Source: Rhodobacter sp.
Lineage (GTDB): Bacteria > Pseudomonadota > Alphaproteobacteria > Rhodobacterales > Rhodobacteraceae
Direction of reading: 5' to 3'
Assembly: GCA_030065095.1 (NCBI GenBank)
Contig: JASJDP010000028.1
Span: forward strand, 1-64,000
Length of the DNA stretch: 64,000 nt
Below are positions 46,776 to 55,887 of this stretch, piece after piece. The first letter of the stretch is position 1. Each line of letters opens with the position of its first letter. The translations under genes and the position numbers were made by a program. The notes under the pieces were generated by a model. The model was not told the DNA's origin. It did no database searches and saw nothing but the letters and a program-made list of their open reading frames with translations.

Positions 46776-47243
46776 ATGGCACTGAGGGTCTATCTTTCCG
46801 GGGAAATCCATACCGACTGGCGCGAGCAGATCGTGGCGGGTGCGGCGGGGCTGGACGTGGCCTTTGACGGCCCGGTGACCGATCACGCGGCATCGGACGA
46901 TTGCGGCGTGGCAATTCTGGGGGGCGAACCGAACAAATACTGGCACGACCACAAAGGTGCGATGGTCAATGCGATCCGGACGCGCAAGGGGATCGCTGAT
47001 GCCGACGTCGTGGTGGTGCGGTTCGGCGACAAGTACAAACAGTGGAACGCAGCGTTCGACGCCGGGTATGCGGCGGCTTTGGGGAAGTCGCTGATCGTGC
47101 TGAACCCGCCCGAGCATCAGCACGCGCTGAAAGAGGTGCATGCCGCGGCGCTGGCTGTGGCGGAAGAGCCGCGGCAGGTGGTCGAGGTGTTGCGATACGT
47201 TCTGACGGGCGAACTGCCCGCGCTCAGTCGCGCGGCGGAGTGA
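46776..47243 (+). CDS. YtoQ-family protein
   Basis: 155 residues matching the YtoQ family (LRVYLSGEIHTDWRE, GGEPNKYWHD, VVVRFGDKYKQWNAAFDAGYAAALGK). The fold is predicted to resemble nucleoside 2-deoxyribosyltransferases, but no activity is established. The ATG follows AAAGGAG. The last 20 bases overlap the end of the convergent glutathione transferase gene. Confidence 0.88.
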   Translation: MALRVYLSGEIHTDWREQIVAGAAGLDVAFDGPVTDHAASDDCGVAILGGEPNKYWHDHKGAMVNAIRTRKGIADADVVVVRFGDKYKQWNAAFDAGYAAALGKSLIVLNPPEHQHALKEVHAAALAVAEEPRQVVEVLRYVLTGELPALSRAAE

Positions 47244-47922
47244 CCAGACCCTTCTGCACCGCCGGGCGGTCGAGGAACCGGTCGAGATAGGCCACGAGGT
47301 TCTTGTGCCCCGCCCAGTCGACAACCTCGCGGGCGCCGTAGAAGTCCAGGGCTCGCAGCCAGGGGGCGATGGCGATGTCGGCGATGGAGTAATGGCCCGT
47401 GACCCAGTCGCGGCCCTCCATGTGATTTTCCAGAACGGCCAGCAGGCGCTTGGCTTCGTTGATGTAGCGTTCCTGCGGACGCTTGTCTTCGTACGCGGAC
47501 CCGGCGAATTTGTAGAAGAACCCAAGCTGGCCGAACATCGGGCCGATGCCGCCCATCTGGAACATCAGCCATTGCTGGGTCAGATACTTGTCGTCGGGCG
47601 TGTCCCCCATGAACTTTCCGGTCTTTTCGGCGAGGTAGATCAGGATGGCGCCGGATTCCCAAAGACCGAAGGGTTCGCCGCCGGGACCGTCGGGGTCGAT
47701 GATGGCGGGGATCTTGTTGTTGGGGTTGAGCGACAGGAACTCAGGGCTTTTGACGTCGGCGTCGGACAGCGTGACGCGGTGCGCCTCGTAGGCCAGTCCG
47801 GTTTCCTCGAGCATGATCGACGCCTTCACCCCATTGGGCGTGGGAAAGGCGTATAGCTGGATCACGCCCGGGTTGCTGGGCGGCCATTTCTGGGTGATCG
47901 GAAAATCGGCGAGTGTCGGCAT
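47224..47922 (-). CDS. Glutathione S-transferase, YghU/Nu class
   Basis: 232 residues. The N-terminal thioredoxin-like domain contains QLYAFPTPNGVKASIMLEE, where TPNG replaces the usual Ser/Tyr active site, as in YghU and other Nu-class enzymes with disulfide-bond reductase activity. NPNNKIPAIIDPDG and ESGAILIYLAEKTG form the glutathione gamma-glutamyl site. A helical C-terminal domain follows. The start at 47922 has AGGAG upstream; longer starts do not. Confidence 0.88.
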   Translation of the reverse strand: MPTLADFPITQKWPPSNPGVIQLYAFPTPNGVKASIMLEETGLAYEAHRVTLSDADVKSPEFLSLNPNNKIPAIIDPDGPGGEPFGLWESGAILIYLAEKTGKFMGDTPDDKYLTQQWLMFQMGGIGPMFGQLGFFYKFAGSAYEDKRPQERYINEAKRLLAVLENHMEGRDWVTGHYSIADIAIAPWLRALDFYGAREVVDWAGHKNLVAYLDRFLDRPAVQKGLVTPPRD

Positions 47923-48063
47923 TTCGGGGTGTCTCCTGGTCGCGTTTGGGGACAAGTAAGCGGTTTTTCCCCGGAATAAAGGTGTTTGATCCGTGTATTG
48001 CGGTGCTAGGAGATGTGCGCAGACGCGCAGGTCGCGTCATGGGGCATCAGGAAAGGACAGATC

Positions 48064-48495
48064 ATGCTTCAGGAGTTCAAGGATTTCATTGCCAAGGGCA
48101 ATGTCATGGATATGGCCGTCGGGATCATCATCGGCGCGGCCTTTACCGCGATCGTCTCGTCCCTGGTCGGCGATCTGATCAACCCGATTATCGGGCTTTT
48201 CCTGGGCGGGATCGATTTTTCCAACATGTATGGCGTGTTGTCGGGTGACGTGCCCGAGGGGGCCAGCCTGGAGGCCGCGCGCGAGGCCGGGGCGGCGGTC
48301 TTTGCCTACGGTGCCTTCATCATGGCGATCATCAACTTCCTGATCATCGCGTTCGTGGTGTTCATGCTGGTGCGCTATGTCAACAAGGTGAAGGACGCCG
48401 CGGAGAAGGAAGAAGAAGCGCCCGCTGAAGCGGCGCCGGCGGGACCGACCGAGATCGACCTGCTGATGGAAATTCGGGACGCGCTGGCAAAATAA
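48064..48495 (+). CDS. mscL: Large-conductance mechanosensitive channel
   Basis: 143 residues: the amphipathic N-terminal helix [20 protein letters not shown], two membrane helices (about 16-45 and 80-103) and a Glu/Lys-Ala C-terminal bundle. It opens on membrane tension to release solutes during osmotic downshock. The ATG follows AGGAAAGGACAG. A clear terminator follows the gene. Confidence 0.95.
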   Translation: MLQEFKDFIAKGNVMDMAVGIIIGAAFTAIVSSLVGDLINPIIGLFLGGIDFSNMYGVLSGDVPEGASLEAAREAGAAVFAYGAFIMAIINFLIIAFVVFMLVRYVNKVKDAAEKEEEAPAEAAPAGPTEIDLLMEIRDALAK

Positions 48496-48522
48496 GCCGG
48501 CCGTAACAAGGTGCACCGACTG

Positions 48523-48555
48523 GCCCGCCTTTCGAGGCGGGTCTTTTCCTTTTTG
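48523..48555 (+). terminator. Rho-independent terminator after mscL
   Basis: GCCCGCC-tttcga-GGCGGGT followed by CTTTTCCTTTTT, 28 bases after the mscL stop. Confidence 0.85.
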
Positions 48556-48604
48556 CCGGGCCTCGTGTTAGGATTTCATCGACGCGCATTACGATCGAGG
48601 GAGC

Positions 48605-49072
48605 ATGGGGATGATCAGGCAATTGGGTTTCGTTCTGCTGGCGCTGGTCCTTGCCGTGGCCGCGCGGGCCGAGGTGATGATCGTCAATTCGCCGGGGGAC
48701 GGGTTTTTGAACCTGCGCACCGGGCCGGGCGGCAGTTTCGCGATCATCATGGAGATGGATCACGGAACGGCGGTCAACACGCTGGAATTCTCCGGCAACT
48801 GGGCGCGGGTGGAACACGAAAGCGGTGCCGTGGGCTGGGCACACCGGAAATACATGGTTCCCTATGCGGCCGGCCCGGCGAAATGGTATATCTATTCGCC
48901 GGGGGACGGGTATCTGAACCTGCGCACCGGGCCGGGGACTCAGTTTGCGGTGATCACGCGGATGTATAACGGATCCTGGGTCGAGATTCTGGAGCGGTCG
49001 GGCAACTGGGTGCGGGTGTTTCACGAATATGGCGACGAGGGCTGGGCTTATTCCAAATATCTACGGCGTTAG
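48605..49072 (+). CDS. Exported protein with two SH3b domains
   Basis: 155 residues: signal peptide (GFVLLALVLAVAARA) and two bacterial SH3 domains, about 25-85 and 95-153, each with the motif LNLRTGPG and ending in GW(A)(H/Y)xKY. Such domains bind peptidoglycan or protein partners in the envelope. The DNA for the two LNLRTGPG segments is nearly identical, a sign of internal duplication. It is followed by a second SH3b gene. Confidence 0.85.
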   Translation: MGMIRQLGFVLLALVLAVAARAEVMIVNSPGDGFLNLRTGPGGSFAIIMEMDHGTAVNTLEFSGNWARVEHESGAVGWAHRKYMVPYAAGPAKWYIYSPGDGYLNLRTGPGTQFAVITRMYNGSWVEILERSGNWVRVFHEYGDEGWAYSKYLRR

Positions 49073-49183
49073 CCCGGGTTGACCGCGATCCGGAAACGCT
49101 GTGTTCCGGCAACAGGGCATTGGGTGGGCGTCTGCCTATGGTAGGTTATCCACAAAGAGCCCGGTGGATTTGGAGGTCCGGCG

Positions 49184-49702
49184 ATGTGTGGATTGAAAGG
49201 CGCTCTGGTGGTTGCGGCGTTGGCGCTGGCGGGACCCGCTATGGCCGAGCCGATGGTTGTGGGGGGATCTTCGGCGTTGAGGGCGGGCCCAGACCCGCTT
49301 TATCTTGCGGAAACCACGCTGCCGCATGGCGCCCGGGTCGACGTGATCGAGAGATCGGCGGGGTGGGCCATGGTACGGGTGCAGAGCGGCGGAGTGGGCT
49401 GGATCAAGGCCAGTGCGCTGGTTGCGCCTGGCCAGTATCGCACAGCACGCGCGGACAGCGCCAAGCCTCGGGAGTGGGTCGCACGAGCCGCGCCGATGGT
49501 GGATGTCCCCCACACGTCGGTTGTGTGGCCGTCGTCGGGCAATCTGAACCTGCGCAGCGGGCCGGGCACCGTGTATGACGTGGTGCGCCCGATGCAGCGT
49601 GGCGATTGGGTCGAGGTGCAGGATTATGCCGGCGCCTGGGTGCGGCTGCGGCATCCCTCGGGCGACGAGGGCTGGGCGTACCGGGCGTATCTGACGCGGT
49701 AG
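49184..49702 (+). CDS. Exported protein with two divergent SH3b domains
   Basis: 172 residues with a signal peptide (LVVAALALAGPAMA). The first SH3b region (about 25-80) has a degenerate ALRAGPDP motif. The second (about 110-172) has LNLRSGPG and GDEGWAYRAYL, close to the preceding gene. The linker is rich in Ala and Arg. It probably arose by tandem duplication and acts in the envelope. The ATG follows GGAGGTCCGGCG. Confidence 0.83.
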   Translation: MCGLKGALVVAALALAGPAMAEPMVVGGSSALRAGPDPLYLAETTLPHGARVDVIERSAGWAMVRVQSGGVGWIKASALVAPGQYRTARADSAKPREWVARAAPMVDVPHTSVVWPSSGNLNLRSGPGTVYDVVRPMQRGDWVEVQDYAGAWVRLRHPSGDEGWAYRAYLTR

Positions 49703-49736
49703 GGTATAACCGGCGTCGGCGGATACCGAGGCTGCT

Positions 49737-49822
49737 ATTGGCCTGAAGCGGACATTAACCGGAATCTGATAAGCCGCGCCAGAAGACGGGTCGCGAACGA
49801 CAACTTCAGGCCAAGACCGGCC
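49737..49822. repeat. Dispersed intergenic repeat, copy C and inverted tail C'
   Basis: Plus-strand 49772-49822 reads CCGCGCCAGAAGAC..TCGCG...CAACTTCAGGCCAAGACC, matching the end of copy A on the minus strand. 49737-49760 is the reverse complement of the GTCCGCTTCAGGCC tail seen in A'. The pair lies between the convergent SH3b and hypE genes. Confidence 0.65.
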
Positions 49823-49875
49823 AAGCGTTTCGCTTACAGCACTTCGCGCTCCGGCGGTATCGCCCCGGACCACAC

Positions 49876-50919
49876 TCAGCAGATTCGCGGCAGCTGTTCG
49901 CCGACCAGCATGTCAACGATGCGGCATCCGCCAAAGCTGGTCTTCATGACGACCGGCATCGCGCCCCTGGGCGCGGCTCGGCCGATCGAAACGGCGCCCC
50001 GCCCCGCCTTGGTTCGTCGCATGGCCGCGATGGCGGCATCCGCCTGTTCTTCGGGAACGAAGAGCACAAGTGTCCCTTCGTTCGCAAGGTAAAGCGGATC
50101 AAGCCCGAGAATCTCGCATAGCCCTTTGACCTCGGCCCGAAGCGGCAATTGTCCTTCTTCGATCTCAATGGTGACGCCGGCGGCCTCGGCCATTTCGTTC
50201 AGGGCAGAGGCAAGCCCGCCCCGTGTGGCGTCGCGCGCGGCGCGGATGCCCGGCGCGGCGGCCAGCGCCGCCTCCATCAGGTCCGAAAGCGATTGGCAGT
50301 CGCTTTCGATGTCTGTCGACAAGGCCAGATCCCCGCGTGCCGCGAGGATGGCGGCGCCGTGGTCTCCGAGGACGCCGTTGACGATCGCCACGTCGCCGGG
50401 GCGGATCGCCTCGGCGGTCAGATCGCGATCGGGCGGGATGACCCCGACACCGGCGGTCGTCACGAAAATCCCGTCGGCAGACCCGCGCCCGACGACCTTG
50501 GTGTCCCCGGTGACGATCCGGACACCGGCGGTTGCCGCCTCGCGCGACATGCTGGCGACGATTCGGCGGAGAACCGCGATGTCCATCCCCTCTTCGATGA
50601 TGAACGAGGCAGAGAGCCAGAGCGGTTTTGCGCCACCGACGGCAAGGTCGTTGACGGTTCCGCAGACGGCGATCTTGCCGATGTCGCCGCCCGGAAACTC
50701 GATCGGCGTGACGACGAAGCTGTCGGTGGTAAAGGCCAGGCGCGCGCCCGGCTCCTGCAAGGCCGCGGACATCAGGCGCGCCTGGTCCTCCATGCCGGGA
50801 GGCTGAAAGACAGAGGTGAAGACATCCTCGATCAGGTCGCGCATGGCCTTGCCGCCGCCGCCATGGGCAAGCGTCACCCGGTCGTCGCGAAGGCGGGAAA
50901 TGGGGCCGGTCATGTTCAT
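49876..50919 (-). CDS. hypE: Hydrogenase maturation protein HypE
   Basis: 347 residues of the PurM-like fold. HypE dehydrates the carbamoyl group on its C-terminal cysteine to a cyanide destined for the active-site iron. The C-terminus is PRIC, with the essential terminal cysteine present. AHGGGGKAMRDLIEDVF at the N-terminus and the GVLGDHGAAILAARG block are typical. The start overlaps the hypD stop (ATGA). It is the last gene of the hup-hyp run. Confidence 0.95.
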   Translation of the reverse strand: MNMTGPISRLRDDRVTLAHGGGGKAMRDLIEDVFTSVFQPPGMEDQARLMSAALQEPGARLAFTTDSFVVTPIEFPGGDIGKIAVCGTVNDLAVGGAKPLWLSASFIIEEGMDIAVLRRIVASMSREAATAGVRIVTGDTKVVGRGSADGIFVTTAGVGVIPPDRDLTAEAIRPGDVAIVNGVLGDHGAAILAARGDLALSTDIESDCQSLSDLMEAALAAAPGIRAARDATRGGLASALNEMAEAAGVTIEIEEGQLPLRAEVKGLCEILGLDPLYLANEGTLVLFVPEEQADAAIAAMRRTKAGRGAVSIGRAAPRGAMPVVMKTSFGGCRIVDMLVGEQLPRIC

Positions 50920-52064
50920 TCCGCCACCTCCACCGCCCTCGCGCCGCCGTATTGGTAATAGGCCGCACAGGCGCCCTCGGACGAGACCATCAGGGCGCCG
51001 AGCGGCATTTCCGGCGTGCAGCCCTTGCCGAATTGCGGGCAGTCGGTGGGCTTGCAGCGGCCCGTCATCACGGCGCCGCAGGCGGCGCCTTCAGGTTCCT
51101 CAACCACAAGTCGCCCCGCGGCCGCGCCATAGCCGACGCCGAATTTCGTCTCGGCGTCGAAGGCGGCGTAGGCATCGCGGATCCGCAGGCCGCTTGCATC
51201 GATCTCGCCAAGACCGCGCCATTCGAAACTCGGCCGGGGTTCATAGACATCGGCGACGGCGGCCAGGCTGGCCGGGTTGCCGTGTTCGGGGACGACACGG
51301 GCATACTGATTTTCGATCTCGGCCCGGCCGTCGCGGATCTGGCAAAGCACCATCAGAACCGATTGCAGCAGGTCCAGCGGCTCAAACCCCGACACGACCA
51401 GCGGCTTGCCGTAATCCCGGGCGATGAAGTCGTAGGGATGAACCCCGATCACCATCGAGACGTGGCCAGGGCCGACGAAGCCGTCAAGCACCATGTGCGG
51501 GTCGTCCAGCAGCGCCTTGATCGGCGGCGGCACGGTGATGTGGTTGCAGAAGACGCTGAAGTTGCTCAACCCTTCGCGGGCCGCCTGCTGGATCGAGAAT
51601 GCCGTCGAGGGCGTCGTCGTCTCGAAACCCAGCCCGAAGAACACGACCTGACGGTCCGGGTTCCGCCGCGCCAGCTCCAACGCGTCGAGCGGGGAATAGA
51701 CCATCCGGATATCGGCGCCGTCGGCCTTGGCCTGCATCAGGCTTTTCCCGGTGCCGGGCACCCGCATGGCATCGCCGAAGGTGGTGAAGATGACCTCTGG
51801 CCGTTCGGCCAATTCGATACACTCATCCACGCGGGACCGCGGCAGCACGCAGACCGGGCAGCCGGGGCCGTGGATGAACTCGATGCCGCCATGCACCAGC
51901 TTATCCAGCCCATAGCGGAAGATCGCGTGGGTGTGGCCGCCGCAGATCTCCATGATATGAACGGGTTTCTCGCGCGTCGCGCCGATCTCGTCGGCAACGT
52001 GGGCGATCGCGGCGAGAACGCTTTTGGCGGCGTCCGGGTCGCGGAATTCCTCGACAAATCTCAT
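50916..52064 (-). CDS. hypD: Hydrogenase maturation protein HypD
   Basis: 382 residues. HypD holds a [4Fe-4S] cluster and forms the scaffold with HypC where Fe(CN)2CO is built. Conserved blocks: ICGGHTHAIFRYG, HGPGCPVCVLP, GFETTTPSTA and the C-terminal cluster cysteines in GRCKPTDCPQFGKGCTPE. The start overlaps the hypC stop by one base. It should work with HypC encoded immediately upstream and HypE downstream. Confidence 0.95.
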   Translation of the reverse strand: MRFVEEFRDPDAAKSVLAAIAHVADEIGATREKPVHIMEICGGHTHAIFRYGLDKLVHGGIEFIHGPGCPVCVLPRSRVDECIELAERPEVIFTTFGDAMRVPGTGKSLMQAKADGADIRMVYSPLDALELARRNPDRQVVFFGLGFETTTPSTAFSIQQAAREGLSNFSVFCNHITVPPPIKALLDDPHMVLDGFVGPGHVSMVIGVHPYDFIARDYGKPLVVSGFEPLDLLQSVLMVLCQIRDGRAEIENQYARVVPEHGNPASLAAVADVYEPRPSFEWRGLGEIDASGLRIRDAYAAFDAETKFGVGYGAAAGRLVVEEPEGAACGAVMTGRCKPTDCPQFGKGCTPEMPLGALMVSSEGACAAYYQYGGARAVEVAE

Positions 52065-52354
52065 CACCGCGCCTCCTCGAAGGCCTTCTTGCCCTCGGCC
52101 ATCTGCTCGAGCGTTTCCTGCGCCTCGCCAAGTCCGCGCAGCGCCTCCAGCGTCAGCCGCGCTTCGTCCTCGTCGATCACGGCCATGGCGAACCCGACAT
52201 GGATCAGCACCCACTGCCCGACCATCTCCTCCAGCGGACCTTCGGCCACGGGCAGCAGCGAAACCTCGCGGCGTACGCCCGAGACGTCGGCCATGCCCAT
52301 CTGACGGTCTACATCGGTGATTTCGATGATCTGCCCCGGTATTCCCAGACACAT
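52064..52354 (-). CDS. hypC: Hydrogenase maturation chaperone HypC
   Basis: 96 residues. The N-terminal MCLGIPGQI, whose Cys2 is exposed after Met removal, carries the Fe(CN)2CO unit between HypD and the large subunit. A helical C-terminal tail rich in Glu and Ala follows. It is paired with a second HypC-type protein, HupF, encoded upstream in the cluster. Three bases separate it from the end of the hupR gene. Confidence 0.95.
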   Translation of the reverse strand: MCLGIPGQIIEITDVDRQMGMADVSGVRREVSLLPVAEGPLEEMVGQWVLIHVGFAMAVIDEDEARLTLEALRGLGEAQETLEQMAEGKKAFEEAR

Positions 52355-52357
52355 GGC

Positions 52358-53833
52358 CTAATCCTCCTCTGTCAGGGCCGCGCTGGGTTCGATCCCGTAG
52401 CGGTCGAGTTTCGCGCGCAACCCCACCCGGCTGAGACCCAGCTCGGCGGCAGCGCGGCTCTTGTTCCACTTCAGCCGGGTCATCGTTTCGCGCAGGATTC
52501 GCATCTCCATCATCTCGACGCGATCCTTCAGCGTGCCGTCGGCGGTTCCCAGATCCGTCGCCCGGCGGTCGCTGCCGGCATCGCCCGGTTCGGCCTGCAG
52601 GATGTGGCGCGAGATCAACTCGGGTCCCAGCGTGACGTCCTGGGCGACGATCAGCATGCGCACGACCTCGTTGCGCAATTCGGGCAAGTTGCCCGGCCAG
52701 TCGTAGGTTTCCAGAAACTCCAGCGCCGCATCCGACAGACCGCGGACGGGCTTGCCGTGGGATTCCGCCGCGTCGTGCAGATAGCGCTCGGCCAGGCGTG
52801 CGATGTCGCCGGGGCGGCCGCGAAGCGGCGGCATGTGCAGCTCGGTGACGGACAGCGCGTAGAACAGATCGCCCCGAAACTTGCCGTCGGCCACGGCGTC
52901 GCGCAAATCCCGGTGCGACCCCGCGATCAGGCGTGCGCCCGACGTCATGGTCTCGTGACTGCCGATGGGCTGGAAGGCACCCTCGCGGACGAACCGCAGA
53001 ACGGCCATCTGCATGGCGGACGACAGGCTGTCGACCCCGTTCAGGAAAACCGAACCACGGTCGGCTTTCTGCAGGATCCCGACCTTTGTGGACTGGACGC
53101 CTGCGACGGCGCCGCGCTTGATCCCGAAAAGCTCGGCAGCAAGGACCTCGTCGGTCAGTCCGGCGCAGTTCAACTCGAAGAACGGGCGGTCGGACCGCAG
53201 CGAGCCATAGTGCATGGCGCGCGCAAGGTCGGTCTTGCCGGTGCCGGCCTCGCCGGTAATCAGCGCCGGCACATCGAAGCTGGCGTATTGCCTGGCCAGT
53301 GCGATAACCGCGTTCAGCGAGGAATTCGGGCCGCGAAGCACCTTGTCAAAGCCCAGGCCCTCTTGCAGCAGCCGGCGCTGGTCTTCAAGCTTGGCCGTGG
53401 CCGTGCTGCCGAGATAGCGCATCTCAAGCGTCATGCGTTCGTGGTCGCGGGCCAGTTCAAAAAGCCGCGCGGCGTTCCTGACGGCCATCTGCAGCTGGTC
53501 GGGATGCCAGGGTTTGGTGATGAACTGGTAGATCCCGGCCTCGTTGATCGCGTCGATCATGTCGTTTGTTTCGGTGTAGCCCGTGACGATGATGCGCACG
53601 GTTTCCGGCCAGCGGTCGCGGATTTCGGTCAAAAGCTCGACGCCGCTTTTCCCCGGCATCCGCTGGTCCGAGATCACCACCTGCACCCAGTGCTCTTCCA
53701 TCAGCGCCCAGGCTTCGGCGGCATTCAGCGCCTCGAGGACCACGAAATCGTCCTCCAGCGCCATGCGCATGGCGGCGACGGAATGCGGTTCGTCGTCGAC
53801 GACCAGAATCGTGGGGAGCGCGCGCGAGGCCAT
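52358..53833 (-). CDS. hupR: Hydrogenase response regulator HupR/HoxA (NtrC family)
   Basis: 491 residues: receiver domain (1-125, phosphoacceptor Asp56 in [10 protein letters not shown]), AAA+ domain (Walker [12 protein letters not shown]) and a C-terminal helix-turn-helix ([20 protein letters not shown]). The sigma-54 contact motif GAFTGA is degenerate (GAVAGV). In Rhodobacter capsulatus, HupR likewise lacks a normal motif and works with sigma-70 polymerase, active when unphosphorylated. It should activate hupSL. Its start overlaps the hypB stop by one base. The partner kinase HupT is not in the window. Confidence 0.92.
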   Translation of the reverse strand: MASRALPTILVVDDEPHSVAAMRMALEDDFVVLEALNAAEAWALMEEHWVQVVISDQRMPGKSGVELLTEIRDRWPETVRIIVTGYTETNDMIDAINEAGIYQFITKPWHPDQLQMAVRNAARLFELARDHERMTLEMRYLGSTATAKLEDQRRLLQEGLGFDKVLRGPNSSLNAVIALARQYASFDVPALITGEAGTGKTDLARAMHYGSLRSDRPFFELNCAGLTDEVLAAELFGIKRGAVAGVQSTKVGILQKADRGSVFLNGVDSLSSAMQMAVLRFVREGAFQPIGSHETMTSGARLIAGSHRDLRDAVADGKFRGDLFYALSVTELHMPPLRGRPGDIARLAERYLHDAAESHGKPVRGLSDAALEFLETYDWPGNLPELRNEVVRMLIVAQDVTLGPELISRHILQAEPGDAGSDRRATDLGTADGTLKDRVEMMEMRILRETMTRLKWNKSRAAAELGLSRVGLRAKLDRYGIEPSAALTEED

Positions 53834-54666
53834 CACTCGGCCGCCTGTTTCATCCGCTTGGAGAGCGCCTCGGCGCGGAGCCACGCGATCCAGCGATTCA
53901 GCCCCTCGCCCGTCTTGGCGGAAATGCGGATTACTTCGATCAGCGGGTTCACACGCTTTAGGTTCGACTCATAAAGGTCAAGGTCGACGTCGCAATATGG
54001 CGCCAGGTCGACCTTGTTCAGCAGCGCAAGACGCGACGCGGTGAACATGTCGGGGTATTTCAGCGGCTTGTCCTCGCCCTCGGTGACGCTGAGGATCGCG
54101 ACCTTGGCATCCTCGCCCAGGTCGAAGGCCGCCGGGCAGACGAGATTGCCGACGTTTTCGATGAACAGCGTCGTGCCATCCTCCGGCACCAGGTGATCGA
54201 GCGCATGGCCGACCATGTGACCGTCCAGGTGACAGCCCTTGCCGGTGTTCACCTGCACCGCAGGCGCACCGGTTTCGCGGATCCTGTCGGCGTCGTTCGT
54301 GGTCTGCTGGTCGCCTTCGATCACGGCGACCGGGCCGTCCATCGCACGGATCGTAGCGCAGAGAAGCGTCGTTTTGCCGGACCCTGGCGACGAGACGAGG
54401 TTGACGGCAAAGCAATTCCTATCGGCCAGCCGCTTGCGGTTTACGGCGGCAAAGGCGTCGTTCTGGCTGAGGATGCCCGTTTCGATCTCGATCAGCCGGT
54501 CCTGGCTCATCCCCGGCACGCTGACACCGGCGGCCCCCTGACCGTAGTGCAGGTCGCCATCGTGGTGATGGTGGTGATGATGGCCGTCGCTGTGATCGTG
54601 GTGATGATGATCGTGATGGTGATGCCCTTCGACCTTGCCGTCCCCGCATCCGCAAAATGTGCACAT
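53833..54666 (-). CDS. hypB: Hydrogenase nickel incorporation GTPase HypB
   Basis: 277 residues. The N-terminal CxxCGCG (MCTFCGCG) high-affinity nickel site is followed by a very histidine-rich stretch (about residues 15-35) that can store nickel. The GTPase domain has Walker [10 protein letters not shown], and the metal site at the dimer interface includes CHLDGH. It delivers Ni2+ with HypA to the large subunit. Start and stop overlap hypA and hupR respectively. Confidence 0.95.
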   Translation of the reverse strand: MCTFCGCGDGKVEGHHHHDHHHHDHSDGHHHHHHHDGDLHYGQGAAGVSVPGMSQDRLIEIETGILSQNDAFAAVNRKRLADRNCFAVNLVSSPGSGKTTLLCATIRAMDGPVAVIEGDQQTTNDADRIRETGAPAVQVNTGKGCHLDGHMVGHALDHLVPEDGTTLFIENVGNLVCPAAFDLGEDAKVAILSVTEGEDKPLKYPDMFTASRLALLNKVDLAPYCDVDLDLYESNLKRVNPLIEVIRISAKTGEGLNRWIAWLRAEALSKRMKQAAE

Positions 54667-55007
54667 CACTGGACCTCCATATCCTTGATCCGCATTTCGT
54701 CGCCACCTTCCGGCAGAAGACGCCCGCCGCCACAATGGGGGCAAGGGTCCAGGCGGTCCTTGATCTCGACCAATTTGACGCAGTCGAAGCACGTGGCCTT
54801 GCCGGGCAGGTCGATCATTTCCAAATCCGCGCCTTCCGCCTTTGACCCGCGCATGACGATCTGCCAGGCAAAGCTCAGCGCCTCTTTCTCAACGCCGGCA
54901 AAGCGTCCGATTTCCAGTCTGACCTTCGACACCCGACTGATCTCGGGCGCGGCGGCGGCCTGATCGACGATCCGGCGTATCCCTTCGCACAGCGACATTT
55001 CATGCAT
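54666..55007 (-). CDS. hypA: Hydrogenase nickel incorporation protein HypA
   Basis: 113 residues. [10 protein letters not shown] at the N-terminus carries the nickel ligand His2. The zinc site is CFDC...CPHC (about residues 73-76 and 89-92). Its start lies one base beyond the hupK stop. Confidence 0.95.
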   Translation of the reverse strand: MHEMSLCEGIRRIVDQAAAAPEISRVSKVRLEIGRFAGVEKEALSFAWQIVMRGSKAEGADLEMIDLPGKATCFDCVKLVEIKDRLDPCPHCGGGRLLPEGGDEMRIKDMEVQ

Positions 55008-55008
55008 G

Positions 55009-55887
55009 TCACACCTCCCGCAGCCGGACAGGGCTGCACGGATCGAGGATATCAAGAAGAAGCGGCCCAAGTCCCGCCTTATGTGCAGGCAGGCTCGCAA
55101 GCGTCCGGTCCAGGACACCGCCCTTGGCCAAAAGGTGATCGGTTGGGGTCACGCGGTCGAAAGCGGTGACCGTGTTTCCGTCACGCACGAGTCTGACGCC
55201 ATAGCTTCCGCGGGCGGCCGGCACGATCGCCTCGCCGGGTGCAGGTGTTGCGACGGGCGGGATGGCGCCGTCGATGACCGCGGCGATGTCGAAGAGCCGC
55301 GCGGCAGCGCGCCACAGCGGGCCGCGGCCGTGCCGCTCGGCGATCGCCGCCATGGCGGGATGACCGGATGCGCGCACCGCGACGGAGTTGTCGAAGACCC
55401 CGTCTGCCCAGATCGTTTGGGGCGACACCGGCGGCACGCCCTCGGCCACGGCTTCGCCCTTGGCAAAACAGCCATCGATCTTTTTCAGAACCGGGGCGTA
55501 TCCAAGGCCGCTGTCGAGGAACGCGAGAACGTCGGCGGCGGTGGCGGGTGCGTGTCCGGCCGGTCCGAAGACCGCCGGGCGCAGCTCGGCGCCACCGTCC
55601 GCCCAGTCGGCCGGCAATCGGCAGGGTGGACACCCAAAGAACGCCGGCCAGGTCACATGGAATTTCAAGAGATGATCCCTAAGGATCTCTTGCCCGATCT
55701 TGGCGCCGCCGACCCGCTGTCCCAGCGCCGCCTCCACCGCGGCGCATTGCGCGGCACGACACAGGTTGAACAACCGTGGCAATAAAGCCGCCATATCGTC
55801 CACGCTACGCCCGACGACCAGCCGCGAGACCGGCACTCCAGGGGCGTGCTGGGCCCGCAGGGCGCTATGGTGTCCGGTGTCCAGCAT
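55009..55887 (-). CDS. hupK: Hydrogenase assembly protein HupK
   Basis: 292 residues. HupK looks like a distant copy of the hydrogenase large subunit: [17 protein letters not shown] corresponds to the L1 region (RICGVC…AVEDALG of HupL), and DPCSPVRL near the C-terminus corresponds to DPCLAC. It retains one cysteine at each end, but not the full four-cysteine nickel-iron site. It is believed to be a scaffold or chaperone in maturation. It overlaps the hupJ stop by one base. Confidence 0.85.
   Translation of the reverse strand: MLDTGHHSALRAQHAPGVPVSRLVVGRSVDDMAALLPRLFNLCRAAQCAAVEAALGQRVGGAKIGQEILRDHLLKFHVTWPAFFGCPPCRLPADWADGGAELRPAVFGPAGHAPATAADVLAFLDSGLGYAPVLKKIDGCFAKGEAVAEGVPPVSPQTIWADGVFDNSVAVRASGHPAMAAIAERHGRGPLWRAAARLFDIAAVIDGAIPPVATPAPGEAIVPAARGSYGVRLVRDGNTVTAFDRVTPTDHLLAKGGVLDRTLASLPAHKAGLGPLLLDILDPCSPVRLREV

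Noticed and set aside
54541-54650. Dense GTG/ATG trinucleotide repeats near 54.6 kb as a DNA repeat or unstable tract
   Set aside because: These are simply the histidine codons of HypB's metal-binding region read on the other strand.
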